A DNA stretch of 64,000 bases from Syngnathus acus (lineage: Eukaryota; Chordata; Actinopteri; Syngnathiformes; Syngnathidae): assembly GCF_901709675.1 (NCBI RefSeq), contig NC_051106.1:1648001-1712000 (forward strand). The letters are read 5' to 3'. Shown piece by piece: positions 10,566 to 22,300 of this stretch; within the stretch, counting starts at the first letter, position 1; every line of letters starts with the position of its first letter. The position numbers were made by a program, and so were the translations under genes. The notes under the pieces were generated by a model. That model did not search any database, was not told the origin of the DNA, and was given only the letters and a program-made list of their open reading frames with translations.

Positions 10566-12158
10566 TTAGTGGATGGCGGGAAGGAAGGGAACTGATAGCC
10601 ACTGCTCTTCGCCCTCCAGGAGCTTCCTACAAGCAAAAGAATATTTAAAGTTCTGGATGATCTTTTTTTTATGCAAATCAATGAATTGCAAAATTGTGTT
10701 CAAGATGTTTTGATGAGCCGCAATATGCGAATTTGCAAAAAAATTCTAACCCTTCCAAATTTTATTTAATTTAATCAAAATTTTAGAGGTATACTGTCTT
10801 GCAGAAATCACCCAACTATAATAAGAACGTGCGTGTTTGGGTGAAACCGCGTCACCTGTAGGCAGCTATTTCGATATCCAGCGCCATTTTGACATTGAGC
10901 AGGTCTTGGTACTCTCTCATGAAGAACACCATCTCCTGCTTGGCGTCGTCGATGTCTCGCTCCAGTTGGTTGATCCTCGTCTGGGAACGGAAAAGCAAAC
11001 GCTCAGATGCATTTACCAAAGACGGACTACGGATTCTGTTCGATGTACAGCTCATTTCTGCCTTCTGCTACAAGATCATGATGTGTGAAACTTGACCTGG
11101 TACTTGTCCACCTCCGTGGCCTGAGTCTCCTCCAGCTCCCCCAGCTGCTTGTTGAGCACCTCAACGACGTTCCGTAGCGCCTCGATGTCGGAGGATCGGG
11201 CTAGGAGCATCCTGCGGTACTCGGATGTCTCCTCTCGGATGGCCCGCGCAGCCTGGTGCTCCCTGCCGGCCACGTCCGCCGCCAAGGCACACTTGCTCCT
11301 GTACCAGCCCTCCATGGCTTGCATGTTTTCGCCGGCCAGCCGTTCATACTGCACCCGAATGTCCCGCAGCGCCTCCCCCAGGTGGGGCTTCGCCGCCGTC
11401 CTCGGCACCTCCTCCGCGCTGATGTTGGCAACCTCCAGCTGTGATCGCAGCTCCACCTTCTCCTCCGCAAAGACCTTACAAATGACATGTACAGCTTTGA
11501 AATTATATTTTCCAGGAATGTCCTGGGACGAAACTCATTCTCCCTAGGTTCTGGATCTGCTGAAGCCAAGCACCCGAAAACAGCTACAGACCTTCTTGAG
11601 GAAGGCCATCTCGTTGCAAAGAGACGCCACGGTGGTTTGGGCATCAAGGTAGGAGAGCGCCGCCCGTCCCGCCTCCTCCCGGGCCTGCATCAGAGCCTCC
11701 TGGGCGTCCTCCCGCTGCCGGCCTTCTTCCTCGCAGCGTTCTCTCACCCTCTCATGAAACTCCTGAAGGTAGTCCCTCTCCGCCTCCATCTTCATTTTCT
11801 CTCGGATCTCTGACTCCATATCGGCCCTCAAACTGCGCACCGCCTCCTCATAAACGCCCCGCAAGCGGGACGGGCGGCCCCTTCGGCCACGCAACACCTC
11901 CAGCTCTGCCATCAGCGCCCGGTTCTGGAACTCCAGGAGTCTGACCTTCTCGATGTAGCCTGCGAAGCGATCGTTAAGATCCACCAGCTGCTCCTTCTCA
12001 AGCAGCCGAGAGCTGAGGACTCGGGTCGGGGAGAAGGACACCCTCGAGGGCCTCCCGTGAGACTCGGGTGTTGTAGGTGAGGAGTAGGACGGGGACGATT
12101 TCAACTGGGAACCTCCGAAATCATCCCAAGGTCGACGGCAGAAGACGGAGGAGCTCAT
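10566..12158 (-). CDS. Intermediate filament protein, neurofilament/internexin-like, nearly tailless
   Basis: Four exons join in frame: 12158-11592, 11474-11097, 10980-10856 and 10626-10566, for 376 residues. After a Ser/Pro-rich head of about 72 residues comes the rod. It has the helix initiation motif ([20 protein letters not shown]), coil 1, the FLKK boundary, coil 2, and the terminal motif [22 protein letters not shown]. The protein then stops after only a dozen more residues. Such proteins polymerise through the rod into cytoplasmic 10-nm filaments. The 125-bp third exon ending at AAYR is the layout I recall for type IV genes (neurofilament, internexin), but the intron after FLKK is a type III position. 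The donor after exon 1 (GTCTGT) is weak. I cannot assign a specific orthologue; a tailless phakinin-like gene is the main alternative. Confidence 0.85.
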
Positions 12159-12278
12159 GGTGATGTTTTTTTCTTGATGGGAGTGAAATGGATGTTCTCA
12201 GCAGAAGTCCCCCTTGTCCTGCACACGACGAGTCAGCAGGAGCACTGCGCCAGCTCGGGGATGCTGCAGAAGCCAGAC

Positions 12279-12289
12279 TTTTATATATA
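12279..12289 (-). promoter_or_regulatory. TATA box of the intermediate filament gene
   Basis: Minus-strand TATATATAAAAG lies about 125 bp upstream of the ATG at 12158. A run of C/T follows immediately upstream, and an inverted CCAAT motif lies near 12342. This is consistent with a tissue-specific TATA promoter. Confidence 0.65.
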
Positions 12290-12477
12290 GTACCCCCCCC
12301 CCCTTTTTTTCACACAAGCGAGTAACGTCACCAGCCAGTCGCCCAATAGCGGACTGCTGCAGTGAAGACAGCGCCGCTTGTGTGAATTGAAGGCACAGAA
12401 AATAGCTGTTTTGTCATGTTTGAATTTGTGACGTCATTGTTTTTAATCACAACATATGCAAAAAAAACAAATCTTGT

Positions 12478-12483
12478 TTTATT
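12478..12483 (-). terminator. nanos1: Candidate polyadenylation signal of nanos1
   Basis: Minus-strand AATAAA about 830 bp after the nanos1 stop. The AT-rich stretch between (12490-13310) would be a long 3' UTR, which is usual for a germline mRNA under translational control. No coding frame is seen in it. Confidence 0.4.
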
Positions 12484-13311
12484 CAGAGTTTATGCACAGT
12501 GAAAATCCCCCCTGCTCTACACTTAAGTAAAAAATAAGTACAACAAAACATTTGCTTTTAACATGTAGAAACTTTGGAATGTTGCTCTTTAGAACCTTTT
12601 GAGACAATTACAAGATCCACTGGAGCATATTTAAGACAAAAAAAATCTGTCAACTGCATGGTCACGTCTGCATTCTGTCTTTTTTAAATTCCATAATGCA
12701 AAAGTCAAAATGCTGTATAGAAGAGTCTGCATATGTGACCAGGTCTTGCATCAGAATAAAAATCTGAATATAGAGCTGAAGTACAATATTTGACAGAATT
12801 ATTATTTTAAGATTCGTTTCTCATAAACCATATAGAGAAATTTACATTTAACATAACACCAAAATGTAGACAACCAGATTAAACTTGGTTTAGCGTTAGA
12901 TCGTATAACCTTTCACTATATGCTATCTTTTTACCTCTGTAAACCATCAGAACAAGTTTCACTTGGTCCAAATGTGCCAAGTGGATCGAATCTGGATTAA
13001 ACTTGACATGAAAATATACACAAAAAACACACTTGACGTATTTTGTTCAAATTGGATGAAACATATAACAGAACGCATCATTGGAGAAATATATTGGAGA
13101 AATATATAAATGGGTAGTTTGGTGATTATTTATGAACATCTTGTTTCTTATATGTAACACTTGGAATCGCTCTAAATGTGGACTCGGGATTCCATTTAAA
13201 TTCAGTCTAAATGTGCAATTTGGATCAAATCCGAACAAAAGATCATTTTGGTCAAAGAAGAAGTGAGAAAAATACGTAAACAACGATGAATGTTTTCCTC
13301 CTTGGACGTTT

Positions 13312-13908
13312 TCAGGAGAAGAGTTTGAGTCTCTTGCCGGGCGCTCTCCTTGCTTTGGTCGGCAGCACCATCATCCTGTGGCCCCCGGGCGGCTCCCTGG
13401 CGGAGAGCGGACAGTACTTGATGGTGTGCGCGTTGTCCCCGTTGGCGCTGCACAGCGGGCAAGTGTACGCCCGCAAAATGGGGCACAACACCCGGCCGTC
13501 GGCTGTCTTCAGAATGTGCGTGCCGTACACCTCCTCCGGAGCGCCGTTGTTCCGGCAGAACACGCACACCCTGTGCTCGGCCTTGCCGCGCGACGCCTGC
13601 TTGCGTCCTCGCTCCGGAACCTCCGTGAAGCCGCTCCTCGCGGAGCTGGCCGCGTCGTCTCTGACCCCGGCAAGCCTGAGGTCGCCGAGCGGCGGCCGGC
13701 GGAGCGGCCAGAAGCGCTCCTGAAGCTCGCACGGCGAGTCGTCCAAGCCCAGCGTTGCTTTGAGTGACTCCGTTATGGAGTTGGGGCCGTTACTCGCAGG
13801 GGCCCGGATCCGGTTCGGGGCCACGAGGGTGGACAAGCCCAGGTAGTCGTTCCAGAAGTTAAAAGTGTAGTCGTAGGGAGACAAGTAGCGGCGCTCCACC
13901 GAATCCAT
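13312..13908 (-). CDS. nanos1: Nanos RNA-binding protein, nanos1-like
   Basis: A single uninterrupted 198-residue frame, as usual for nanos genes. Near the N-terminus, [14 protein letters not shown] (about residues 16-29) matches the NANOS motif that recruits the CCR4-NOT deadenylase through CNOT1. The C-terminal third holds the two CCHC zinc fingers: CVFCRNN...H...C for the first, and CPLC...H...C ending in IKYCPLS for the second. The product represses target mRNAs with Pumilio, in germ cells and neural tissue. The ATG at 13908 is the first in frame. The N-terminal motif and the stretch [17 protein letters not shown] point to nanos1 rather than nanos2/3; the paralogue call is less certain than the family. 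The locus is strongly GC-rich compared with its flanks. Confidence 0.9.
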   Translation of the reverse strand: MDSVERRYLSPYDYTFNFWNDYLGLSTLVAPNRIRAPASNGPNSITESLKATLGLDDSPCELQERFWPLRRPPLGDLRLAGVRDDAASSARSGFTEVPERGRKQASRGKAEHRVCVFCRNNGAPEEVYGTHILKTADGRVLCPILRAYTCPLCSANGDNAHTIKYCPLSAREPPGGHRMMVLPTKARRAPGKRLKLFS

Positions 13909-16900
13909 CCCGCGGGCTAAAGTGTCAGCATGGGCGGTGGAGGTTCTCCTCTTCTACTTTGTTCTTTTCGTTTCTGCTGCTGCAGTCTCTGGTTCCACTG
14001 TGCGGGACAGTCAGCGTGCAGGCGCGGTTTAGTGGCGCTCCTCATGAGCAGCGACAAGGGGGCGTGGTTTTGCTTCAAGTTGATGATCACGCAGAAGAAG
14101 CACCAACAGGGGCATCGCTACAGCAGAGTGGGTGGGCACGTGTTTGCCCCCCCAAATATGTATTATTATACAGTCCTGCAGTGTTTATTTTTCATTGACA
14201 ACTAATAACACACTCGCCCGAAACATAAAATGATGACTTTCTAGTGAGTGAATGTGAAGAGGTAACCCCCCCCCCCGCACCTGTTCTGCCTCACCCTCAC
14301 ACCTCCCTTTGTACCTCATTGTTTCCACCTCACCACGGCAGGCCGCTCATTAATATGCATTAAACCTGATACAGACTTCATGCTCACTGTGTGTGATGGG
14401 GATTGGGAGGGGGGGGGGGTGTCAATGTAATTAAGCTATGGAGGAGAAGACAAGGAAACACAACAGACAAGAGATGAAAGGATGGCGCAGGAAAAGAAGG
14501 AATAGCATCTTGCCCTTCATCCAACTTGAATGAAAAAATGAGCAAAATGCTTTTTCATGAAGACCTCTGTGTATGTGCGTGCCAGCTAAATAGAAGCCCC
14601 CCCCCCCGCTCACACTCACCTCGCCCCCCGTCCTGCTTTAATAGCATAAACTGCATAATGTGTCATCTTTGCGTGGATGTCCCCAGACACACGGGGCGCA
14701 TGGTGTGGAGTCAGATGGGCGGATGGGGGGGGGGGGGTTTCTCTGATCCCTGACCTCTTAACCCACCCCACTCGAGGGACGATGCAAGTTCGTCTCTTAA
14801 CGGTTGCTCCATCTGCACACCCTCAAATCGGGACCCAGACGGGTGTCGGGGTCGCCAGAAGCACGCCGGCAACAAGCCGAGGTCGATGGGGAATTAAGGC
14901 CTGCCTGCTTGCGCTATGCTCCTTTGCTATTACTTAACCCGCAGTCTGCCCCCTCTCGACCCCCTTTTGTCTTTTTAAACACATGCATCCCCCTGATGAC
15001 ATGCATGGGGATCAATTTCTAGAAGCCTCGTTGAAAAAAAAACAGCATGCTGTCCACTTTGGCGCGTATAAGACCACAAACACCGTAGAGGTCATTGTTG
15101 ATAAGCTTCTCGTGTTCGCGATGCATTGAAGTGCAGTGGCTGTCGGCTGTTGCTCCCTCGCTCTATCAGGTTCTGTTCAACCGATGATCTAAAATAGTTA
15201 GAGTTAGGGCCCGTGGGTCAAGGGCGAGGCTTGCGGTTTGTTAGTTGACAGGGAGCGCAGCCGGACGGTGGCGCCACAGCCGGGGCGTCCGCCAGATGGG
15301 CCACCCCGAGAGGGGCTCCGGTTACCCACGGCCGAGACGAGAGTCTGCCACTGTGCGCGGGGGAATAACCGCCGTGGCGGCTTGCCTGAAAATTTGAACA
15401 CCAATCCAAAACTTGCCAGCGAGGAATGCATCAAAACAAGCTGTAGGGACGAGGCCCACTGAAAGACAAACGGGAGGTCGAATTCCCCATGTGGCAAAGG
15501 TCTGATAGCGGCGCCGCATTCCTGCTGAAGTGGACCACCGTGCACAGAATGTGGACGCCCATCTGGACGGCAATTCTCTTTCATTTCATCCGTGTGTGGC
15601 CAATTAGCTTCCGTGACCTCAGAGACACAACGACGTTATGATTTGCTCAGCTGAGCGACCAAGCAGCTTTTTATGAACAAAGACTTTGTTGTCAATCTCG
15701 TGTGACAGGTGTGCTGCGCTTGCAACGTTGTTCTTATCTTTCCTTTTGCGTCCTCTGGTCAACTCTTTTGTTTGCCGGGATCTGGGTTGCCACGGCAACC
15801 AACCATCCCTCATCTAAATAGTTATTATCTATGCTAATGAAATGGCGCGCACATGAAATGGCCATTATCTGGCTTCATGAAACACTCTGTTGTCTCTGAT
15901 TACATACCAGGCGCTTTATTTCCCTTTCAGCCTGTGCGTTGACTTTTTGAGCTTTGTCCGCGCACACGCACACACACGCGTGCCCACTAATAGGAAGGGT
16001 GTTCTGTTGCTGAGAGCAGCCGTGCTATGCGGCTCATGATTGCACTAATTGGACGCCTCGTGACGGCTCTGTGCTGCCTGGAAGGAACGCCTTCCACGCC
16101 TGCCTCCAAACGGCTGAATAATACATGAAATTATGTCATGCAAATGGCGGCTTCAATACCCCCCTCCCGCCTGCTTGCCTGACAGTTGCGCACCGCAGGG
16201 CCAGACCGAAACGGTTGGAGACTTCCCCAAGCCAGAAAAAAATGAAAGGATAGAGATACACCCCCAAAGGATACGGAGGTTGGGGGTTCAATTCCCAGCC
16301 ATTGTGACCACGCCAAAGTGTCATTGAGCAAGACACTGAACCCCCAGTTCCTCCCGATGGCATGTCATTAGTCAGTGAATGAGGAAGCGGTGTGAGGCGC
16401 TCAATAAAAGCAGCCCATTTACCATCTCACCGTTTCATTGAGAAATTGACGTTCTCCTTTTACCACGCTGCAGTAGCGCAAAAACCCAATTAGGGGATTG
16501 ATTGCTTGCCTTTCATTGTCCTCGACGGCATCAAAGGCTGCTCGCTTCGTCTTTTGTTCAGGAAGAGATTGACTCGGGCAATCAGATGTGGCCTTTATTT
16601 GGGGGGGCTCGAAAACCTCCCGCAGATTAAAACATGCACCCCTTTCTCGCGTCAAAGGCGTATGCATTTGTGGCTCTTGGCAAGGACAATGTAGGGAAAA
16701 TATCATTCATTGACTGTCTTGTAAAATTGATAAAAGCAAACAAGCAGCAAGTTGCTTAAAGATGTTTTGTTTGTTTGAATTCTTCGTCTTATATTTTCTC
16801 ATTCGTGTATGTTTTCATGAATTGTTCTATTTTTTATCTTAGTAGTTTTCATCTAATATTATTTTGTATGTTTGAGCACCTGTTAGGAATTATAATTCGT

Positions 16901-18090
16901 TCCAACTAGCAGTTTTAGGCTATATTCAATTAGCTAATGCCGTTTACGTTCATGAAAAGATGCAGTTGCTTAACTGTTCTGTACAATCCACAATGCACCA
17001 AACTTGCAATAACTGAACCACGACATTGCGAGAGACGACTGTATTTCCTGTGAGGACAATTTGTTTTAGCAGCACTCCGGAATGTTTTTGTGTGTTCGCT
17101 AAAAGATTAGCGTTGTTGAGCTCCATTCGCCATGTTTCCTTCCCGCTAAAATAATTAGACTGCCATCATTCCATCCTCTTGTCAGCTTGTATTTCAAATA
17201 ATAGCAAAGCAGCTGTACCGACATTGTAAATCTTCTCATTGTTGCCGGGGGAAGTTGGAGAAAAAGAACGCCTCCAATAAACACCCGGGGTTGAAAAAGC
17301 CACAGCAGGGCAAAATAATGTCAACATTAATTGCTGATTTATGACAGGAGACAGTTGGAATAAAATCTTGCAGTTTTTAAACGGTGCACTTCCTGTAGAG
17401 AAGGAATGTGCTTCCTTGAATGTAGATAATCGCAAGGCAACAGTCACTATTTGAGGCACTCCACCTGTGAAAATTACTATTATCTGACATGCATAATGGC
17501 CTATACAACGGGTGTTAAGGAATTCCCCAACTATTAATTAAAAAATACACTGACACAGTCACCCTTTTAATTTACAACTCGAAAATAGACAATTCTGAAG
17601 AAAAAAAAAAAAACGTGAATCAAAAAGGCCCCTTTGCCAATAAATTGATGGAGGGTCAACAGGCAAACAATGGCACGAACACATCTAGTATGGTGAGGAA
17701 TACTGACGTAAACATGAATGTCTCCTGTTAAAATAATCTTTAAAAAAAAAACTATAAAGTTTTATTACAATAAAACTACTTATATATAATATAAAATGAT
17801 ATAAAGTTTGCTTTGTTTTTGGCCAATGTACGCATGCGCAGTATTGCTCGTGCGCCGTGATAGGGGAAAAAAAAAAAAAGCCCCTAACGCCACCTGTCGC
17901 TCTGGAGGAAAAAGGCACAACGTTGAATGACGATTTTGGAACGACAACACGTAATTTTGATCAACTAGGATTATGGTAGTGAGGGACTGGATGCTATTTA
18001 ATTGTACTCAGGTCAGCTTGTAAGCGTTTATTATCTTTTAACCTACTTGCAAATCTCCTTAGCAACGCTCCTTGGATACCGACAAGTGGA
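13909..18090. other. Gene-poor stretch between nanos1 and alms1
   Basis: No supported exon. It contains several poly-C/poly-G runs (near 14265, 14408, 14598 and 14727), an AT-rich motif AATATGCATTAA near 14352 upstream of nanos1, and a SINE-like segment near 16240-16410. The last kilobase should hold the alms1 promoter. Short open frames here lack domains and splice partners. Confidence 0.5.
16240..16410 (+). mobile_element. SINE-like interspersed repeat fragment
   Basis: A B-box-like GGGTTCAATTCC near 16289 is followed by a body recognisable from other fish genomes (CCAAAGTGTCATTGAGCAAG, then GACACTGAACCCCCAGTTCC). No clean target duplication or tail is visible, so the limits are approximate. 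Confidence 0.55.
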
Positions 18091-18178
18091 GTCAGGAAGC
18101 GCGCGTCTCGAAGCGGAAATACACCAAAAACAACAACAACAACAAAATTGTCACCGCATCAAATGTGTGCTGTTCAAA
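18090..18178 (+). other. alms1: Probable 5' exon of alms1
   Basis: An upstream exon ending at 18178 with donor GTAATT is plausible and would splice to the acceptor at about 19324. One frame through it stays open and joins in frame, but it is rich in CAA repeats and resembles no Alms1 N-terminus. I treat it as mainly 5' UTR. Confidence 0.35.
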
Positions 18179-18815
18179 GGTAATTTTATGGACGTCGGGT
18201 GATTTTAAATGTACTTCGTTTGGGCTTTGCCGTGTGCTTTCGTCTTGTGTTTACCCTACCGAGCGGCACACAACGCTGCCACCATATTTAGGCGGGCAAG
18301 CATCGAAGCTAACGTAGCTTTGTTGCTTGTACAGCCGCGTTAGCCAAGCTAGCTAGGTGGCAAGTTTAGAGTGCTCGCTTCTTTTAAAGTCATCAAAATC
18401 ATATTTGCTGACACAAAGTTATCACGCAAGACTGGCATTGTCGGCACAGTTGTTAGTTTCCCTGGTCGCTTGAGCTTGGTTTACCATCTAGTTGGCGTTA
18501 GCAACCTGTTGCACTTTGGCTAGGTTGCTAGCATGTTAGCGACTCGTTGTAACAACACTTTGTTACTTCAAAATATAAACTGCCACGGCAAGTGGCAGTA
18601 GGTCATACGTCCAGGCAGTCGTTTGGCATAAGTAAATAATTACAACAACACTGGAAGCCAACAGAATATTCTGCAAAGACTCAAGGTCTTGTCAATTGCG
18701 TTTGGATTCATTCATTCATTCATTCACTTTTGTTTTTGTGTTCGGGTTAAAGCAAAAGTTTCTTTTTGAGATATGTAATGCATTGCAAGCGTCGTATAAG
18801 CAGACACAGATCTTA

Positions 18816-19266
18816 AGTGTTCTCACCCGCAAGGCGACCACGATTGTGTGTGATGTGAGTCACCCCGCTCACTCTTTGTTTGATCTTCTGCCCTCTGGGA
18901 AGAGGTACAGAAGCCTGCGCTCCCGCACCTCCAGACTCACCAACAGCTTCATACTCCAGGCTTTTAGGATCCTGAACTCTCTCCCCCCTCCACCCTCGGC
19001 TGCATAACGTCCTGTACTTTTGCGCTATATTCTGACTGTCTGCTGTATGCACACTTGCTCCACTTATTTATTTATGTTATTTGTTTATTTATTATTTATT
19101 CATCGCTCTTATTTGTTCATTGTTTGTGCCTTCTTGTTTTTACTTTTTGTGCTGTTTACTTGTATGTATATTGTGTAATATGTCTTGTCACCGTGGGATA
19201 GTGGGAAACGTAATTTCGATCTCTTTGTGTGTCTTGACGTGAAGACAATAAAGCAGACTTTGACTT
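18816..19266 (+). mobile_element. 5'-truncated L2/CR1-like LINE, 3' end
   Basis: Begins inside the ORF2 C-terminus (LTRKATTIVCDVSHPAHSLF), reads to LNSLPPPPSAA and a stop near 19007. It continues through a 3' UTR to AAGACAATAAAGCAGACTTT and a TTTGACTTT tail. It matches the C-terminus and tail of the minus-strand copy at 3127-4175. It lies in the first intron of alms1, in the same orientation. Confidence 0.85.
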
Positions 19267-19361
19267 TTTCACTTTGTAATGTTACATAATTGTTATATAT
19301 TTGTGTGTGTGTGTTTTCCCCAGCAGGGTGGAAGTGTGCCGAGCTGTCGGACGATGAAGAT

Positions 19362-22300
19362 ATGAGTGTGCCTTCTGGAGCAGCGGCAAGCAAAGTGGAC
19401 AAAGCAGGAAGTTCCCACAAGAATGGCAAATTGAAGACCAGTATTCCGCATTCGCAACTCCGTAAGAAGGAAAACCTTTTATAGTCTTCAAGTATTGTAT
19501 TCTAGATTTCTGGGGTGGTATAAAATGTGCTGATGTTTCGGTGACGTTGCTCAGAATTCCAGGACAGTGCTTTGTCTCCGGCGCTCGCCCTGTTTCCCGC
19601 GAACACCGCCGAAGAAGCCAGTGTGACGGACGACTCTCTTTTCCAGAAAAGTGATGCGGAATTTTTGCCTTTGAGGTAAAAAAAATGTTTACAAACTTTT
19701 TGTTATTCTTTGTTAATGTGTTACTTTTGACCTTGACGTCAGAGAATGATTAGTCAGAATTGTCATTATTTCTGCATTTGTTTTGATTTTTCAGCGCAAG
19801 TCTCGACTTTTCGGCAAGACACGACTCTGATGACGGCTCGTTGTCTCAGCACCCTCTAGCCCAGGAGACCCTGACCTCCGTGGGCGAGAGTACTTTAACG
19901 CAGCGGGAAGCGGACACAGTCGGCGCCAAGGAGTTGTATGAAGAGCTGCTGTCCCAGAGCAACACGTCCACTTCACAAATGGCCCAAAGCGGGACCAGCG
20001 CCCCGGGATCAGAGCGTGACGGTGCCGAGACGTCCTGCCTGGGTGTTCAAGATGCCAAGCCCTCCAGCGACCTGTCGCTGGATTCGGGGGTGACGGCTAA
20101 TCCCAAGCTGGGAGCTTCGTCTTCTGTTGTCAGTTTGGAGGTGGACGACTACGCTCCCTGCTGGACCTCACGGCCCGCCTCACCGTCCAAACAGGCAGAG
20201 CTCAACATCGAAGACAGGATTCCAGTACGTATAAAAACCTAAACCGCTGTTCTCTCAACAATGTTAGCCCAGCAGTGGAGGGGGCAGGGTCATTTGCATA
20301 AGCACCGAGAGAATTCTGACACACGCTTCGTTTCCCTTTCCTAGTTGTATCTCCAAAACCTCGGTATTGATCAGTCCCCCGCCGACATCTTGACCCCGTT
20401 TGCGCCCAGGGGACCGATCAGGGAGCCCGAATTCTCACCCACTGATCTCAGCACCATCAAGGATTCTGCCGGGGGGACGCCGATGAAGAGCGTCACATCA
20501 TCAGAAGGTAAAGCACCTTGAACGAATTCACGTCCATGAAAGGACTACTTTCAATCAATATTTCTAAGGTCCCTATGTAGATCATGCAACATTCTTCATC
20601 GTTAACAACTTCTCATTATTTTATTCCAGCTGGCAGCCCTCTGAGAGCCGAGATTTCCGAATCCAGTACATTGTTATCGTTCAGCCAGGACGCTTTCCAG
20701 GAAGTGCCATCACTTGTGGGACAGACCGTGACATCATCATCATCACCACCAACCAACACCCACCAGCTTGCCCCCGGTTCCCACAAAGACCCCCGTCGTG
20801 ATATTTCAGGTCCCCGAGCTCGCTCCTCGCTCTTCGTGCTCCGATCGCCGTCTTGTTTGGAGAAACCCCAAGAAAGTCCCACCCAGCCGGCCCGCGTGAG
20901 CTCCCTCACCGTCGCGCCGCCCGCCGTCGGGATCCAGGACAGTTTTTCGCCTCGACGGGCTGAGCCGGAAGGCTGCAGCGCCGCCTGTCAGTCGCCTCTC
21001 GCCGTCAGACCATCGCCGGCTGTGGACGAGCAGGAGCCCGTCGCTCTTCCTGCACACGCGCCTGATGAGCGGGACGAGGCTTTGCTGCCGGACGATCTCG
21101 AGCCGCTTCCTGAAGACTCAGAGGATCAGTCGGCGATGAGCGACGACAGCGGTCAGAGTTCGCTAACGGTTAGGGTGGCCAAGCTTCTGCGGAGTGGGTC
21201 GCAGGCTGAACACATCTCGGACCAGGCGGACCCAAAACACAAAAGTGAGACCCTTTGTCTGCTGTCGCAAGAGTTCGCTTAGTGTAGCTCCCTGATCACT
21301 GTATTTTTTTTTATCACAAATTTGCAGAGCACTTCATCCTGAATCTGTCGGAAGGCCGCTTCGACTCGTTGGAGTTGGACCAAGAGGATCGGCGACGCAT
21401 TGAAGAGATCAAGGCGGCGATGCTCTCCAACCACTTTGTCACGGTGAGGAGGAACGAAGCTTGTGACAAAACATTGGAATTTGACCATCAGGCTTACAAA
21501 CTCATAGGCATAGAAATGTGGGACTTTAACAAGTTGATCATTTTGAGGCTGGCGTAAAACGACACAGCCACAAATTCTCAAATAAAAGGGCTTGCTAATT
21601 ACTCTTAGTTGCCACAAGATGGGAGCAAAGCGCAAAGAACAGAGGCCTTTATGTTGCAAAGGTATTTGGTTGGTAAACTCACCTTTTGGCGTTTACGTGC
21701 TACACATTTTTAATGCTACATATTTATATTGTTATCTTTGTGTCACTTTGATATGCAAATCAGGTCAGCCATGTCATCCACCCCTGTCTCAGGTAAAGTT
21801 TGAGAGTGTGGCGTTTACAAACTTTGCAGTGTGGCCGAACGCATCCCTCCTTGGTGCTTTATGACATCACCACCTTGTGCCCCCCCAGAGCGAGAGCAGC
21901 ACAGAGACAGAGAGCACGGCGGCATCCAGCGTGGCGGCGGCACGGACTGCGCTTTCGGACCTAGCAGGCACGTGGGCGCCTTCCTTGCTCGCGGACGCCG
22001 AGCAAACTGTCCCGCAAGGTCGCGGGCGCGACGGCGTCAAGGCGCACACGTCCATCACCATTGCTGCCCATAAGCGCCCCGCTGCCTCCTCCCCGCTGCC
22101 ACCTGAGCACCTCCCGCCGGCCCGGCTGGACATGAGGTTTGTACGCAAAGATGCAACCGAACGGGGAATGTTTGCGCCACCTCATTTCGACGCGTAATCT
22201 GCGTAGGAATGCTGTGGACAGGAGGTCACCGTTGGCGGTAGCGTTGGCGATAGACGGAAGCCAGAATGCGATCGAAGCGGAGTCGAGCACTGGCCTGGAG

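Noticed and set aside
13202-13732. 176-codon minus-strand frame overlapping nanos1
   Set aside because: Shifted frame of the GC-rich nanos1 coding sequence; it lacks the CCHC residues that the other frame has.
18072-18317. Start of alms1 in the frame beginning MDTDKWSQEARV
   Set aside because: With the donor at 18178 this frame joins the next exon out of frame and meets a stop within about 14 codons.
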